DNA of 64,000 nt, from the NCBI RefSeq assembly GCF_042650885.1, contig NZ_JBHSBU010000001.1, positions 2,418,001 to 2,482,000 of the forward strand. The letters run 5' to 3'. Both the position numbers and the translations under genes were made by a program. Under the pieces are notes generated by a model, which worked only from the letters and a program-made list of their open reading frames with translations, did no database searches and had not been told where the DNA came from. The DNA is from Chitinimonas_A lacunae. Its GTDB lineage: Bacteria > Pseudomonadota > Gammaproteobacteria > Burkholderiales > Chitinimonadaceae. The first letter of the stretch is position 1; every line of letters starts with the position of its first letter. Positions 62,309-64,000 of the stretch are shown here, piece after piece.

Positions 62309-64000
62309 TGATCGCCCAGGAACTCGAAGTCAGCCTGCATATGGCGTTCATGGAAGCAAGGCAGAAACGCCATGAGTACATTACGGTGGAACACCTGCTG
62401 CTTGCCATGTTAGACAATCCGAGCGCCGCTGAGGTACTGCGTGCCTGTGGCGCCAATATCGAGCAGCTCCGCAAGGAACTCACCGATTTCGTCGCCGAGC
62501 ACACCCCTCTGGTGGCCGGCACCGGCGAAGTCGAAACCCAGCCCACCATCGGCTTTCAGCGCGTTATCCAGCGCGCCATCCTGCATGTGCAGTCTTCGGG
62601 CAAGAAGGAAGTCACCGGCGCCAATGTGCTGGTAGCAATCTTCGGCGAGAAGGATTCACACGCGGTGTATTTCCTGCACCAGCAGGGCATCACCCGGCTT
62701 GATGTGGTCAACTACATCTCACATGGCATCAGCAAGGTGTCGCCGCAGCAGACCAATCACAGCACGCCCAAACACGAACACGAGCACGAGAACGAGAACA
62801 GCGAAAGCGGTCACGGCGCGCTCGAAAGTTTCACCCAGAACCTCAACCAATCGGCCCTGCAAGGCCGGATCGACCCGCTGATCGGCCGCGATGCCGAGCT
62901 GGAACGGGTGATTCAGGTCCTGTGCCGCCGTCGCAAGAACAATCCGCTGCTGGTCGGCGAAGCCGGCGTGGGCAAGACCGCCATTGCCGAAGGGCTGGCC
63001 AAACGGATCATCGATGGCGAAGTGCCCGATATCCTCGCTGATGCCACCGTCTATGCACTCGATATGGGCGCTCTGCTGGCCGGCACTAAATACCGCGGCG
63101 ATTTCGAGCAGCGGCTGAAAGCCGTGATCAAGCAGCTCTCCGAAGACCGCAACGCAATCCTGTTTATCGACGAGATCCATACGGTCGTCGGTGCAGGTGC
63201 CGCGTCAGGCGGTACGCTCGATGCCTCCAACCTGTTGAAGCCCGCCTTGTCCAACGGCTCGCTCAAATGTATCGGTGCCACCACCTATACCGAGTTTCGC
63301 GGCATCTTCGAGAAAGACAATGCCCTGTCACGTCGCTTCCAGAAGATCGATGTGGCCGAGCCGTCGATCGAGCAGACAGTGGAAATCCTCAAGGGCCTCA
63401 AGTCACGCTTTGAAGAGCATCACGGCGTCAAATACACCGCTGCCGCACTCGCCACCGCAGCCGAGCTGTCGGCTAAATATATCAATGATCGTCATCTGCC
63501 CGACAAAGCCATCGACGTCATCGATGAGGCAGGCGCTGCACAAAAGATTCTGCCAAAGTCTCGCCAGAAGAAAACCATTGGTAAAGGCGAAGTGGAAGAA
63601 ATAGTCGCCAAGATTGCGCGCATTCCACCGAAGAACGTCTCGTCCAATGACCGCGATGCACTCAAGACGCTCGATCGCGATCTGAAGAACGTGGTGTTTG
63701 GTCAGGATAAGGCCATCGATGCGCTGGCTGCCGCCATCAAGATGGCACGGTCTGGGCTTGGCAATCCGCAAAAGCCGATCGGCTCCTTCCTGTTCTCCGG
63801 CCCAACCGGGGTCGGCAAGACCGAAGTGGCACGTCAGCTTGCCTATGTGCTCGGCATCGAGCTGATCCGCTTCGATATGTCGGAATATATGGAGCGCCAC
63901 GCCGTTAGCCGCCTGATCGGCGCCCCCCCCGGCTATGTCGGCTTCGACCAGGGCGGCCTGCTGACCGAGGCGATCACCAAGCATCCTTATGCAGTGCTGC
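62308..64000 (+). CDS. clpA: ClpA unfoldase subunit (5' part, cut by window end)
   Basis: 564 codons are visible of a gene usually about 750. The N-domain (about 1-140: ELEVSLHMAFMEARQKRHEYITVEHLLLAML, a ClpS docking fold) is followed by a His/Glu-rich linker (near 150-165). D1 has Walker A GEAGVGKT near 216-223 and Walker B AILFIDEIH near 284-292. The start of D2 has Walker A GPTGVGKT near 498-505. The D2 core and IGL loop lie beyond 64000. It forms the ClpAP protease with ClpP (not in the window) and is translated with clpS. Confidence 0.97.
   Translation, partial: MIAQELEVSLHMAFMEARQKRHEYITVEHLLLAMLDNPSAAEVLRACGANIEQLRKELTDFVAEHTPLVAGTGEVETQPTIGFQRVIQRAILHVQSSGKKEVTGANVLVAIFGEKDSHAVYFLHQQGITRLDVVNYISHGISKVSPQQTNHSTPKHEHEHENENSESGHGALESFTQNLNQSALQGRIDPLIGRDAELERVIQVLCRRRKNNPLLVGEAGVGKTAIAEGLAKRIIDGEVPDILADATVYALDMGALLAGTKYRGDFEQRLKAVIKQLSEDRNAILFIDEIHTVVGAGAASGGTLDASNLLKPALSNGSLKCIGATTYTEFRGIFEKDNALSRRFQKIDVAEPSIEQTVEILKGLKSRFEEHHGVKYTAAALATAAELSAKYINDRHLPDKAIDVIDEAGAAQKILPKSRQKKTIGKGEVEEIVAKIARIPPKNVSSNDRDALKTLDRDLKNVVFGQDKAIDALAAAIKMARSGLGNPQKPIGSFLFSGPTGVGKTEVARQLAYVLGIELIRFDMSEYMERHAVSRLIGAPPGYVGFDQGGLLTEAITKHPYAVL

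Overview
The window is a 64-kb GC-rich chromosomal segment of a chitin-degrading betaproteobacterium. It most resembles Neisseriales of the Chitinibacteraceae type (an inference from gene content; no 16S rRNA is present). It is dense and mostly housekeeping. I see no tRNA, rRNA, CRISPR array, IS element, prophage or integrase.

Layout. 0-7 kb: DUF2087 protein, mutY, a small DUF5684 membrane protein, a chemoreceptor, mnmA and nudJ. 7.2-19 kb: an amino-sugar/chitooligosaccharide island with GlcNAc kinase, GntR regulator, nagA, a SIS-type GlcN6P deaminase, a complete ABC sugar importer (binding protein, two permeases, ATPase), a cytoplasmic GH3 beta-N-acetylhexosaminidase and a porin. Together these would bring chitin oligosaccharides through the outer and inner membranes, split them to GlcNAc, phosphorylate, deacetylate and deaminate them to fructose-6-P. 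19-26 kb: comB-like gene, serine hydrolase, and a translationally coupled operon of CHASE2 cyclase, SH3 protein and M48 protease, then yebC. 26-36 kb: psiF, speA, LysR/SDR pair, second chemoreceptor, aminopeptidase P, GNAT and an orphan TraB/VirB10-like protein. 37-48 kb: DUF1615 lipoprotein, ettA, an unknown membrane protein, an HDAC-like deacetylase and the moxR-DUF58-transglutaminase operon. 48-56 kb: marC, rpiA, phoU, ppx, corA, an EamA transporter and nupC. 56-64 kb: LysR/SDR pair, aceK, rluE, icd, cold-shock gene, clpS and the 5' part of clpA, which is cut by the window end.

Beyond genes, two recurring non-coding families stand out. The first is a roughly 100-112 bp intergenic repeat with inverted ends (core GCTAGCGCATTTCC), with five clear copies and one degenerate copy in the first 31 kb. 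The second is a roughly 40-nt element with a TATCTTGCAGAC-like core and a T-rich tail that recurs at gene 3' ends. A strongly folded, gene-free region near 37.4 kb, a 37-codon hydrophobic small ORF near 2.9 kb with its own terminator, and a structured leader before the EamA gene are the best candidates for undescribed elements. Coordinates and starts were read by eye; all homology calls are from memory of family motifs, without database search.
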